Below are positions 1 through 5,178 of a DNA stretch of 5,178 nt, piece by piece. The translations under genes and the position numbers were made by a program. This stretch comes from an uncultured Alphaproteobacteria bacterium. GTDB taxonomy: Bacteria; Pseudomonadota; Alphaproteobacteria; UBA7985; CAJQQZ01. Below the pieces are notes generated by a model that was given only the letters and a program-made list of their open reading frames with translations, made no database searches and was not told the origin of the DNA. The stretch's first letter is position 1, and each line of letters opens with the position of its first letter. The DNA lies in assembly GCA_905480445.1 (NCBI GenBank), contig CAJQQJ010000368.1:1-5178 (forward strand), in the 5' to 3' direction.

Positions 1-2
1 TG

Positions 3-116
3 CGGTTTGAATTGCGAAAAGCTGTCGAAAAATACAACAAATTCAGGCCTCATCACGCCTTGAAAGGTAAGACACCGATGGAGTACCTTCGAATCAATCA
101 GGCCGATGCCGCATGA
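3..116 (+). mobile_element. C-terminal end of an IS481/IS3-type DDE transposase (partial, cut by window edge)
   Basis: An open frame enters from the left edge and runs 37 codons to a TGA stop at 114-116. The translation carries the pattern Y-N-K-F-R-P-H-H-A-L-K-G-K-T-P-M-E-Y-L, which is the hallmark tail of the integrase core (rve) domain in IS481- and IS3-family transposases: YN..RPH.AL.G.TP.EYL. The last DDE glutamate and the rest of the catalytic domain would lie upstream, outside the window, so I cannot say whether the element is whole or a remnant. It is convergent with the purine operon, its stop being 226 nt from the end of the glutaredoxin gene. I could not place the element's terminal inverted repeat, because the other end is not visible. 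The family call is good; the choice between IS481 and IS3 is not settled. Confidence 0.75.
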
Positions 117-342
117 GTCTCAAAAGACCTGAACCTATACAATTCGAATGTCGGCCATTCTTTATCACCCGCCAATCAGTTATGCTAGAACGGCATAGAC
201 TATCTACATTGTAACAGAATTAGGGTTCAGCAGGAAAAAATCCATAGGCTTTCGAAAACTATGACAAGTTTAAGCACAAGACTTTCTTACTAAAGAAAAT
301 CCTGTGCGGGCAGAGAACGAAATTTTGGCGATTTCTGTAGCG
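117..342. other. Convergent intergenic region between transposase and glutaredoxin genes
   Basis: No coding frame is supported here. Visible structure is limited to three items. A 15-bp imperfect hairpin sits at 274-307 (listed separately). A perfect 5-bp inverted repeat, TATGC/GCATA, lies at 181-197 with a 7-nt loop. CTGAACC at 129-135 is matched in inverted orientation by GGTTCAG at 224-230. The outer end of the insertion element probably lies somewhere in this stretch, but without its left end the boundary cannot be drawn. Confidence 0.5.
274..307 (-). terminator. Imperfect hairpin downstream of the purine-bolA-grx operon, possible terminator
   Basis: The two arms GCACAAGACTTTCTT (274-288) and AAGAAAATCCTGTGC (293-307, with a 4-nt loop ACTA between) pair over 15 positions with two mismatches. 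It starts 35 nt past the grxD stop codon, where a transcript end would be expected. On the minus strand it is followed by TTAAACTT, a weak T-rich stretch rather than a run of T, and the stem is AT-rich except at its base. A classical strong Rho-independent terminator is therefore not shown. It could also act on, or belong to, the convergent transposase side. Confidence 0.4.
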
Positions 343-681
343 CTAAGCCATTGGCGCAGTTGGGATGCCGTTATCTGTGAAGAGTTGCTCTAACTCTCCT
401 TCTTGGTACATCTCACGGACAATATCACAGCCACCGACGAACTCGCCTTTGACATAGAGCTGAGGAATAGTCGGCCAATCTGAGAAAGATTTGATGCCTT
501 CGCGAATGTCAGGTTCCTGAAGAATATCCATGGACTTAAACTTGACGCCAGTTGCGCTTAGTACTTGTACGACCGCAGCGGAAAACCCGCACTGAGGAAA
601 GACAGGCGTGCCTTTCATGAAGACGAAGACGTCCGATGAGTCGATTTCTTGCTTGATGCGTTGGTAAGTAGGGGTATCCAC
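343..681 (-). CDS. grxD: Monothiol CGFS glutaredoxin, Grx4/GrxD family
   Basis: The 112-residue protein matches the usual length of single-domain bacterial monothiol glutaredoxins. The thioredoxin-like fold is marked by the MKGTP strand-turn at residues 22-26, the CGFS active site at 31-34, the WPTIPQLY segment with the cis-proline at 69-76, and the GGCDIV glutathione-binding motif at 83-88. In this family Cys31 and glutathione hold a bridging [2Fe-2S] cluster in a homodimer or in a heterodimer with a BolA protein. The role is cytosolic Fe-S carrier and iron signalling, not dithiol reduction. The gene lies 23 nt after bolA, its known partner, and ends the operon. The start is GTG at 681-679. 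No good Shine-Dalgarno precedes it (only CGAAAG), and no in-frame ATG lies between the bolA stop and the GTG. The next methionine, Met22, would remove the first strand, so GTG is the best choice. The stop is TAG. Confidence 0.93.
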   Translation of the reverse strand: MDTPTYQRIKQEIDSSDVFVFMKGTPVFPQCGFSAAVVQVLSATGVKFKSMDILQEPDIREGIKSFSDWPTIPQLYVKGEFVGGCDIVREMYQEGELEQLFTDNGIPTAPMA

Positions 682-704
682 GGGCTTAACTTTCGTAACT
701 TGAA

Positions 705-938
705 TTATTCTGGAATAGATGTTTGCAGAGCCAAAGCATGAAGCTCATTGCCCATACGGCCTTTCAATGCTGCGTAAACCATTTGATGTTGTTTGACGCG
801 GTTCAAACCTCTGAAAGACTCGGAAGTGATATAGGCCGCATAGTGATCACCGTCGCCACGCAAGTCTTCGATGCGAACGTGAGCATCAGGCATAGCGACA
901 CGGATCAAGGCTTCAATTTCACCGGATGACATGGGCAT
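705..938 (-). CDS. BolA family protein (BolA2/IbaG-like), glutaredoxin partner
   Basis: This 77-residue protein is a complete short BolA domain. Visible family marks are the loop GDGDHY at residues 28-33, the core F-R-G-L-N-R-V-K-Q-H-Q-M-V-Y at 42-55, and the invariant C-terminal histidine in ELHALAL at 65-71 (His67). The loop carries a histidine (His32) where other members have Cys. His67 plus this loop residue are the expected ligands for the shared [2Fe-2S] cluster with a CGFS glutaredoxin, which is encoded immediately downstream. The GDG.H loop is closer to IbaG/BolA2-type proteins than to the stress morphogene BolA proper, so I leave the symbol blank. The ATG at 938-936 is preceded by AAGGAA (950-945), 7 nt from AGGA to the start, which favours it over the second ATG at residue 3. 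The gene follows purL by 14 nt and the ribosome site fills that gap. The likely role is Fe-S trafficking in the cytosol. Confidence 0.92.
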   Translation of the reverse strand: MPMSSGEIEALIRVAMPDAHVRIEDLRGDGDHYAAYITSESFRGLNRVKQHQMVYAALKGRMGNELHALALQTSIPE

Positions 939-952
939 AGGCGGTTCCTTTT

Positions 953-3157
953 TTAGGCTTCGCGTGACACTGGTGCTTCCATGAAGCCTGGCATCCAGGC
1001 TTCATGAGCTGCACTCAATTCTGAAAGGGATATGGAAGCTCCCGAGGTAAGTGTCAATGCATCCCCCTTCGTTTTTCCGATGATAGTCGCTTCAACCTCA
1101 GCAATTTCAGCGGCGAGTAGGATTGATTCACTGTCGTTAGTAGCAAGCACGTAGCGCGCTTGGTCTTCCCCAAAGAGTTGTCCCAACTCGCTTTCAGCGA
1201 TGTTTAACTCAGCGCCAATGCCGTGGGCCATTGCCATTTCAGTGACCGAAACAATTAAGCCGCCGTCTGAGATATCATGACATGCCTCAACCATCTCATT
1301 TTCGATCAAGGAGAGGACAAGCCGACCTGTGGCTTCTTCTTTTTCAAGATCAATGGTGGGCGGTTGCCCTTCTTGATTGCTCAGTACTTGCTTGGCAAAA
1401 AGTGATTGCTGCAAGTGCCCCGTGCAAGAGCCTAAGACAACCAGATCCAGACCCTCTTCTTTGTGCCCGATCCGGCACATGGCGGCGCTGTCTTTCATCA
1501 AACCAATCCCACCGATAACGGGTGTTGGCAGGATCGCTTTGCCGTCTGTCTCATTGTATAGTGAGACATTACCCGACACGATCGGCATGTCTAGCGCTTC
1601 ACAAGCGGCACCGATGCCCTTCACACAACCAACGATCTGCCCCATGATTTCAGGCTTTTCAGGATTGCCGAAGTTGAGATTGTTGGTCGCTGCCAATGGT
1701 TTAGCCCCAGAAGCAATCAGGTTACGGTAAGCTTCAGCTACAGCTTGCGCACCGCCAGTCTCTGGGTGAGCGTAACAGTAGCGTGGTGTACAGTCTGTTG
1801 TCATAGCCAAGGCTTTGTCCGTGCCGTGTACTCGAACAACGGCTGCATCGCCGCCAGATTTCTGCATTGTATCAGCCATGACAGTGCTGTCGTATTGTTC
1901 CCAAATCCACCGACGGCTTGCCAAGTCAGGGGAACCCATCATTGATTTGAGCACATCAAGCGCCTTAACGTTGCCGTCTGGTTCAATCGAAACTGCCGCG
2001 GGCATTTCAATTTCATGCCAAGGACGATCGTATTCGGGAGAGGCTAGGGCAAGCGGATCAATGGGTAGGTCGCCGACGGTCTCGCCTTCGAATTTTAGGA
2101 CCATGCGACCGGTGTCGGTAATTGTACCAACGACAGCAAAGTCCAGTTCCCATTTCTCAAAGATGGCTTGAGCTTCTGCTTCCCGACCTGGCTTCAACAC
2201 CATGAGCATGCGCTCTTGGCTTTCTGAAAGCATCATTTCGTAAGGCGTCATGCCAGTTTCACGACAGGGAACCGTGCTGAGGTCAAGCTCAACACCAGTG
2301 CCGCCCTTTGACGCCATCTCGAAGGAAGAAGAACAGAGACCAGCCGCCCCCATGTCCTGGATGGCAACAATAGAGTCACCTGACATAATCTCGAGGCAGG
2401 CCTCTATCAATAGCTTCTCTGTAAATGGGTCACCGACTTGAACCGTTGGTCGTTTGGCCTCGGACGCATCGTCAAATTCGGCGGAAGCCATGGTTGCGCC
2501 ATGAATGCCATCACGGCCTGTCTTGGAACCAACATAAACGACAGAGTTTCCTATACCACCAGCGGCGGAATAAAAAATCTTGTCAGTTTTAGCCACACCT
2601 ACGTTCATGGCGTTGACCAGAATGTTGCCGTTGTAGGCAGGATCGAAATTTGTTTCACCGCCAACTGTCGGCACGCCAACGCAGTTACCGTAACCACCGA
2701 TACCAGCCACGACGCCTGACAGCAGGTGGCGTGTTTTGGGATGATCAGGGTCACCGAAACGCAGGGCATTCAGGTTGGCAATCGGACGAGCGCCCATGGT
2801 GAATACATCACGCAAGATTCCACCTACACCGGTCGCTGCCCCTTGATATGGCTCTATAAATGACGGGTGGTTATGGCTTTCGATCTTGAATATGACCGCG
2901 TCACCGTCGCCAATATCGACGACACCAGCGTTTTCGCCTGGGCCTTGGATGACTTGCGGGCCTTCGGTTGGTAGTGTCTTTAGCCATTTCTTGGATGATT
3001 TGTAGGAGCAGTGCTCTGACCACATAACCGAGAAAATACCCAGTTCTAGTAAGTTAGGCGCGCGATCCATGATCTCGCAAGCCAGTTTGTACTCCTCAAC
3101 GCTCAAGCCGTGTTCAGCCACGATTTCCGCAGTGATCTCTGGATGATAGGTGGTCAT
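953..3157 (-). CDS. purL: Phosphoribosylformylglycinamidine synthase subunit PurL (small type)
   Basis: This is the catalytic subunit of FGAM synthase. It uses ATP and ammonia from PurQ to turn FGAR into FGAM in de novo purine synthesis, in the cytosol. At 734 residues it is the small form that needs separate PurS and PurQ, both encoded directly upstream. Motifs in order: WSEHCSYKSSKKW at 46-58, ESHNHPS at 93-99, GAATGVGG at 106-113, VPTVGGE at 162-168, GRDGIHGAT at 214-222, QVGDPFTEK at 240-248, QDMGAAGL at 267-274, LSESQERM at 310-317 and, in the second AIRS-like half, CHDISDGGL at 626-634. The two AIR-synthase-like halves appear complete, with no frameshift. The ATG at 3157-3155 overlaps the purQ TGA in an ATGA junction, and GGGAG (3169-3165) lies 7 nt upstream, so translation is probably coupled to purQ. 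The stop is TAA. Confidence 0.98.
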   Translation of the reverse strand: MTTYHPEITAEIVAEHGLSVEEYKLACEIMDRAPNLLELGIFSVMWSEHCSYKSSKKWLKTLPTEGPQVIQGPGENAGVVDIGDGDAVIFKIESHNHPSFIEPYQGAATGVGGILRDVFTMGARPIANLNALRFGDPDHPKTRHLLSGVVAGIGGYGNCVGVPTVGGETNFDPAYNGNILVNAMNVGVAKTDKIFYSAAGGIGNSVVYVGSKTGRDGIHGATMASAEFDDASEAKRPTVQVGDPFTEKLLIEACLEIMSGDSIVAIQDMGAAGLCSSSFEMASKGGTGVELDLSTVPCRETGMTPYEMMLSESQERMLMVLKPGREAEAQAIFEKWELDFAVVGTITDTGRMVLKFEGETVGDLPIDPLALASPEYDRPWHEIEMPAAVSIEPDGNVKALDVLKSMMGSPDLASRRWIWEQYDSTVMADTMQKSGGDAAVVRVHGTDKALAMTTDCTPRYCYAHPETGGAQAVAEAYRNLIASGAKPLAATNNLNFGNPEKPEIMGQIVGCVKGIGAACEALDMPIVSGNVSLYNETDGKAILPTPVIGGIGLMKDSAAMCRIGHKEEGLDLVVLGSCTGHLQQSLFAKQVLSNQEGQPPTIDLEKEEATGRLVLSLIENEMVEACHDISDGGLIVSVTEMAMAHGIGAELNIAESELGQLFGEDQARYVLATNDSESILLAAEIAEVEATIIGKTKGDALTLTSGASISLSELSAAHEAWMPGFMEAPVSREA

Positions 3158-3843
3158 GACAAAGCTCCCATCAACGATTCAAACAACCGCCCGCCATCTG
3201 TCCCGCCTATCGCTTTATCTGAGTGGCGTTCTGGATGTGGCATCATGCCGAGCACATTTCTCTGTTCGTTGAAGATGCCGGCGATGGCGTTAACTGATCC
3301 ATTTGGGTTAGCTCTCGCCACCAGTTCACCATCAGCATTGCAGTACCGAAAAGCAACTTGGCCGTCGCCCTCAATTTTGTTGAGGGTTTCAGGTTCAGCG
3401 AAGAAGTTTCCGTCACCATGTGCAACTGAAACCAAGATCGGTTCATTTTGCTGATAATTGGAAGTGAAAGCCGTTGTGTTGTTTTCAACCGTCAAGTGAA
3501 CGTCTTTGCAAACGAACCGAAGGGAAGCGTTACGCATAAGAGCACCAGGTAACAGTCCGCATTCAGTTAACACCTGAAAACCGTTACAGACACCAAGCAC
3601 AGCAACGCCCTCATTTGCCTGCTTAACGATCTCTTTCATGATTGGGGAGTTGGCTGCCATAGCGCCACAACGAAGGTAATCACCGTAAGAAAAACCGCCT
3701 GGAATAGCGATTAGATCGACGTTTGGCATTTGGCTGTCGCCGTGCCAGACCATTTGAGGTTCTTTGCCTGTTACTTCACGCAAAGCGACCTGCATATCCC
3801 TGTCACAGTTTGAGCCGGGAAATACAATGACTGCTGATTTCAT
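3154..3843 (-). CDS. purQ: Phosphoribosylformylglycinamidine synthase subunit PurQ (glutaminase)
   Basis: This class I glutamine amidotransferase hydrolyses glutamine and passes ammonia to PurL. Its 229 residues match the family. The N-terminal VIVFPGSNCDRD at 5-16 and the IPGGFSYGDYLR stretch at 47-58 are typical of PurQ. The nucleophile is Cys86 in LGVCNGFQ (83-90), and the other two members of the triad are His203 and Glu205 in MMPHPERH (200-207). All three catalytic residues are present, so it should be active. The ATG at 3843 has AGGAAG (3854-3849) five bases upstream. The gene starts 15 nt after purS and its TGA stop overlaps the purL ATG by 4 nt, which fits balanced production of complex subunits. 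Confidence 0.98.
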   Translation of the reverse strand: MKSAVIVFPGSNCDRDMQVALREVTGKEPQMVWHGDSQMPNVDLIAIPGGFSYGDYLRCGAMAANSPIMKEIVKQANEGVAVLGVCNGFQVLTECGLLPGALMRNASLRFVCKDVHLTVENNTTAFTSNYQQNEPILVSVAHGDGNFFAEPETLNKIEGDGQVAFRYCNADGELVARANPNGSVNAIAGIFNEQRNVLGMMPHPERHSDKAIGGTDGGRLFESLMGALS

Positions 3844-3858
3844 TTGAACTTCCTGACT

Positions 3859-4098
3859 CTAGAGGATTTCGATCCGGTAATCTTCGATGACTGTGTTGGC
3901 GAGAAGCTTTTCACACATTTCTGTCACAGAAGATTGAACTGCTGAATTGTCGTCACCAGAAAGTTCGATATCGATTACTTTGCCTTGGCGGACAGATTGA
4001 GCTTCATCAAAACCCAAACCATTTAGTGCGTTTTGAATAGCTTTCCCCTGTGGATCGAGCACAGCAGGCTTTAGAGTAACAAAGACCCTAGCTTTCAT
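3859..4098 (-). CDS. purS: Phosphoribosylformylglycinamidine synthase subunit PurS
   Basis: PurS is the small non-catalytic subunit that bridges PurQ and PurL and helps channel ammonia. The product is 79 residues from the chosen start. It shows the family pattern KARVFVTLKPAVLDPQGKAI at the N-terminus, an N-A-L-x-x-L-G-F segment near 25-31, a strand with VRQGKVIDIEL, a helix with MCEKLLANTVIEDY, and the closing strand RIEIL, giving the expected beta-alpha-beta-beta-alpha-beta order. Two adjacent ATG codons are possible (4101 and 4098). GAGGA at 4110-4106 is 4 nt from the first and 7 nt from the second, and relatives generally begin MKARV, so I chose the second; the alternative adds one Met. 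The stop is TAG, 15 nt before purQ. Confidence 0.95.
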   Translation of the reverse strand: MKARVFVTLKPAVLDPQGKAIQNALNGLGFDEAQSVRQGKVIDIELSGDDNSAVQSSVTEMCEKLLANTVIEDYRIEIL

Positions 4099-4105
4099 CA
4101 TTCTT

Positions 4106-4110
4106 TCCTC
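4106..4110 (-). promoter_or_regulatory. Ribosome binding site of purS
   Basis: GAGGA on the minus strand, inside the longer purine-rich run AGAGGAAAGA. Its 7-nt distance to the second of two tandem ATG codons, against 4 nt to the first, is the reason for preferring the second as the purS start. Just upstream in the same purC-purS gap is an 11-nt inverted repeat, GGCC-TTT-GGCC (4125-4115), too short to be called a terminator. Confidence 0.6.
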
Positions 4111-4129
4111 TTGCGGCCAAAGGCCAAGT

Positions 4130-4897
4130 CTATGATTTAATAATTTCGAGTTTGGTTACTTCGCCTGAACCAGATTTTGGCGTAAGTCCCAATCGGTTGG
4201 CGACCTCTTGATAGGCCTCTTCAACGTCACCCATGTCTTGGCGGAAACGATCCTTGTCTAGCTTGCGGTTCGTTCCAAACTCCCAAAGACGACAGGAATC
4301 AGGGCTGATTTCGTCAGCAAGCATAAGCTGAACATCATCGCCTTGATAATGCCGACCATACTCAACTTTGAAATCTACAAGTTTGAGACCAATACCAGCA
4401 AAGATGCCGGAGACTATATCGTTGATACGGAACGTCGTATTTACTATTTCATCCATTTCGGAAGGGGAGGCCCAATTGAAAACCGCAATGTGTTCCTCAG
4501 CAATCAAAGGATCGCCGAGTTCATCGTTCTTGTAACAAAATTCAATGATTGGACGCGGTAATTTGTGGCCTTCTTCAAGACCGAGCCGTTTGCAAATAGA
4601 GCCTGCGGCTATATTGCGAACGATGACTTCAATTGGTACGATTTCACAGGCCTTAACCAACTGCTCACGCATGTTAAGGCGTTTGATGAAATGAGTTGGA
4701 ATACCCATTTCGGCCAATCGCACCATTAAAAACTCAGAAATCCGGTTGTTCAAAACACCTTTGCCGGTGATTGTGCCTTTTTTCTGATTGTTGAAGGCAG
4801 TGGCATCGTCTTTGAAGTACTGAACAAGAGTGCCTGGTTCAGGTCCCTCATAAAGGATCTTGGCCTTGCCTTCGTAAATCTGTTTGCGTCTTGACAT
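4130..4897 (-). CDS. purC: Phosphoribosylaminoimidazole-succinocarboxamide synthase (SAICAR synthetase)
   Basis: PurC joins CAIR and aspartate with ATP to form SAICAR in de novo purine synthesis; it is cytosolic. From the chosen ATG at 4897-4895 it has 255 residues, normal for the compact bacterial enzyme. Marks in order: IYEGKAK at 7-13 (glycine-rich ATP-binding start), FKDDATAFN at 28-36, IEVIVRNIAAGS at 89-100 (first SAICAR synthetase signature), LVDFKVEYGR at 173-182 (second signature) and LADEISPDSCRLW at 193-205. The open frame continues 26 codons upstream to a GTG at 4975. That extension (rich in Gln and Arg, no family match) is unlikely to be translated, since homologues begin close to the SRRKQIYEGKAK stretch. 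No convincing Shine-Dalgarno precedes the chosen ATG, which is odd beside the strong sites of purS, purQ and bolA. The gene is first in the purC-S-Q-L-bolA-grxD run and ends with TAG. Confidence 0.96.
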   Translation of the reverse strand: MSRRKQIYEGKAKILYEGPEPGTLVQYFKDDATAFNNQKKGTITGKGVLNNRISEFLMVRLAEMGIPTHFIKRLNMREQLVKACEIVPIEVIVRNIAAGSICKRLGLEEGHKLPRPIIEFCYKNDELGDPLIAEEHIAVFNWASPSEMDEIVNTTFRINDIVSGIFAGIGLKLVDFKVEYGRHYQGDDVQLMLADEISPDSCRLWEFGTNRKLDKDRFRQDMGDVEEAYQEVANRLGLTPKSGSGEVTKLEIIKS

Positions 4898-5019
4898 AGA
4901 GTTATGAGCCCGTTTGGGAAGCGGTGCTGTTGCCAGTCTTTGTTGGCATCGAATCTGGCGCTGGTATATCAACACCCACGAAGTGAGTCATGCAGGAAAT
5001 GGCCTTGTGCCTTGCTTTG
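4898..5019 (-). other. Spacer upstream of purC, likely leader or promoter region
   Basis: This 122-nt gap separates the NRDE-like gene end from purC and is the longest break within the same-strand run, so a promoter for the purine operon could sit here. I found no convincing -35/-10 pair: TTGATA at 4971-4966 is -35-like but is not followed by a good -10. A short hairpin, ACTCAC-TTC-GTGGGT (4988-4974, one G-T pair), lies in the middle without a T-run. No riboswitch or recognisable PurR-type operator is apparent. Read-through from the upstream gene is equally possible. Confidence 0.35.
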
Positions 5020-5178
5020 TCACAGTTCGACTTGGTCGTAGTCCTGATTTACTGCTGCAAAGTGCCAAATTGGCTTTTTCTCCGCCTCTAGAAGCCTGTT
5101 CGGTAGAGCCACCAAGGAATGAGAAACTGTTCCGAAACCGGATTCGCTCTCAATGTTCATGGCACTAGTGAAGTCGCT
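5020..5178 (-). CDS. 3' end of an NRDE/TANGO2-like protein gene (partial, cut by window edge)
   Basis: A minus-strand frame enters from the right edge and runs 52 codons to a TGA at 5022-5020. It has no start in the window that looks genuine; an internal ATG at codon 7 is simply within the frame. The segment includes S-G-F-G-T-V-S-H-S-L-V-A-L-P (residues 13-26 of the visible part) and then PIWHFAA at 36-42. From memory this resembles the C-terminus of bacterial NRDE-family (TANGO2-related) proteins, where G(F/Y)GTVSSSL.ALP is followed by a W.FA segment. The biochemical function of that family is not settled. It is read in the same direction as purC, 122 nt upstream of it. Coding status is fairly sure from the open frame and protein-like composition; the family name is tentative. 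Confidence 0.55.
   Translation of the reverse strand, partial: SDFTSAMNIESESGFGTVSHSLVALPNRLLEAEKKPIWHFAAVNQDYDQVEL

Noticed and set aside
181..197. Inverted repeat TATGC/GCATA with a 7-nt loop, considered as an operator or insertion-element end.
   Set aside because: Five base pairs in AT-rich intergenic DNA is expected by chance, and no partner copy is visible.
129..230. CTGAACC and its inverted copy GGTTCAG about 90 nt apart, considered as element termini.
   Set aside because: Both copies lie downstream of the transposase stop, so they cannot be the two ends of that element. Seven bases at this distance is weak.
723..929. A 68-codon plus-strand frame.
   Set aside because: It is the antisense shadow of bolA.
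1282..2719. Several plus-strand open frames of 63-118 codons (for example 1282-1518, 1815-2171, 2438-2719).
   Set aside because: They lie antisense to purL, which has complete family motifs across its length. Their translations show no domain pattern.
3243..3488. An 81-codon minus-strand frame inside purQ.
   Set aside because: It overlaps purQ in another frame over a region with intact PurQ conservation, and has no recognisable motif.
4115..4125. Small inverted repeat GGCC-AAA-GGCC between purC and purS, considered as an internal terminator or attenuator.
   Set aside because: A four-base-pair stem with no T-run and only about 13 nt ahead of purS is too weak to claim a regulatory role.
4343..4561. 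A 72-codon plus-strand frame with a somewhat protein-like look.
   Set aside because: It is antisense to the conserved core of purC, including its second signature motif. No ribosome site or neighbour supports it.
4898..5019. Possible purine riboswitch or PurR-type operator ahead of purC.
   Set aside because: No conserved riboswitch core or clear palindromic operator could be read, and the spacer is short.
4914..5168. An 84-codon plus-strand frame over the purC upstream region.
   Set aside because: It runs antisense to the NRDE-like gene end, and the minus-strand reading has the better family-like motif. The plus-strand product has no pattern.

Overview
The window is a chromosomal stretch of what is most likely an alphaproteobacterium with moderate base composition. 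Three things suggest this. The FGAM synthase is the three-subunit small-PurL/PurS/PurQ type, not the single long PurL of gammaproteobacteria. The gene order purC-purS-purQ-purL-bolA-grxD is a familiar alphaproteobacterial arrangement. The PurC has the compact ~255-residue form. This assignment rests on gene order and protein type recalled from family knowledge, not on a search.

Layout, read along the minus strand from the right edge: (1) 5178-5020, the 3' end of a gene cut by the window edge, whose C-terminal 52 residues resemble the NRDE/TANGO2 family. (2) 5019-4898, a 122-nt spacer. (3) purC (4897-4130), purS (4098-3859), purQ (3843-3154) and purL (3157-953), tightly packed with gaps of 31 nt and 15 nt and a 4-nt overlap. 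(4) bolA (938-705) and the CGFS monothiol glutaredoxin gene (681-343), again with short gaps of 14 and 23 nt. All six complete genes can therefore be one transcript. A 15-bp imperfect hairpin at 274-307 lies just past the glutaredoxin gene and is a possible transcript end. The left edge (3-116, plus strand) holds the last 37 codons of an IS481/IS3-type DDE transposase, convergent with the operon.

How the genes work together: PurS, PurQ and PurL form the complex that converts FGAR to FGAM using glutamine-derived ammonia and ATP (step 4 of de novo IMP synthesis). PurC makes SAICAR from CAIR and aspartate (a later step). BolA and the CGFS glutaredoxin are known partners that bind a shared [2Fe-2S] cluster and act in iron-sulfur delivery or iron sensing, so the operon pairs purine synthesis with a small Fe-S module.

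All complete genes look intact, with the expected motifs and lengths. I see no RNA gene, CRISPR array, riboswitch, phage or defence gene, and nothing that supports a previously undescribed system. The points worth a second look are modest: the transposase remnant beside the operon, the downstream hairpin, the unlisted NRDE-like gene end, and the start codons of purC, purS and grxD.
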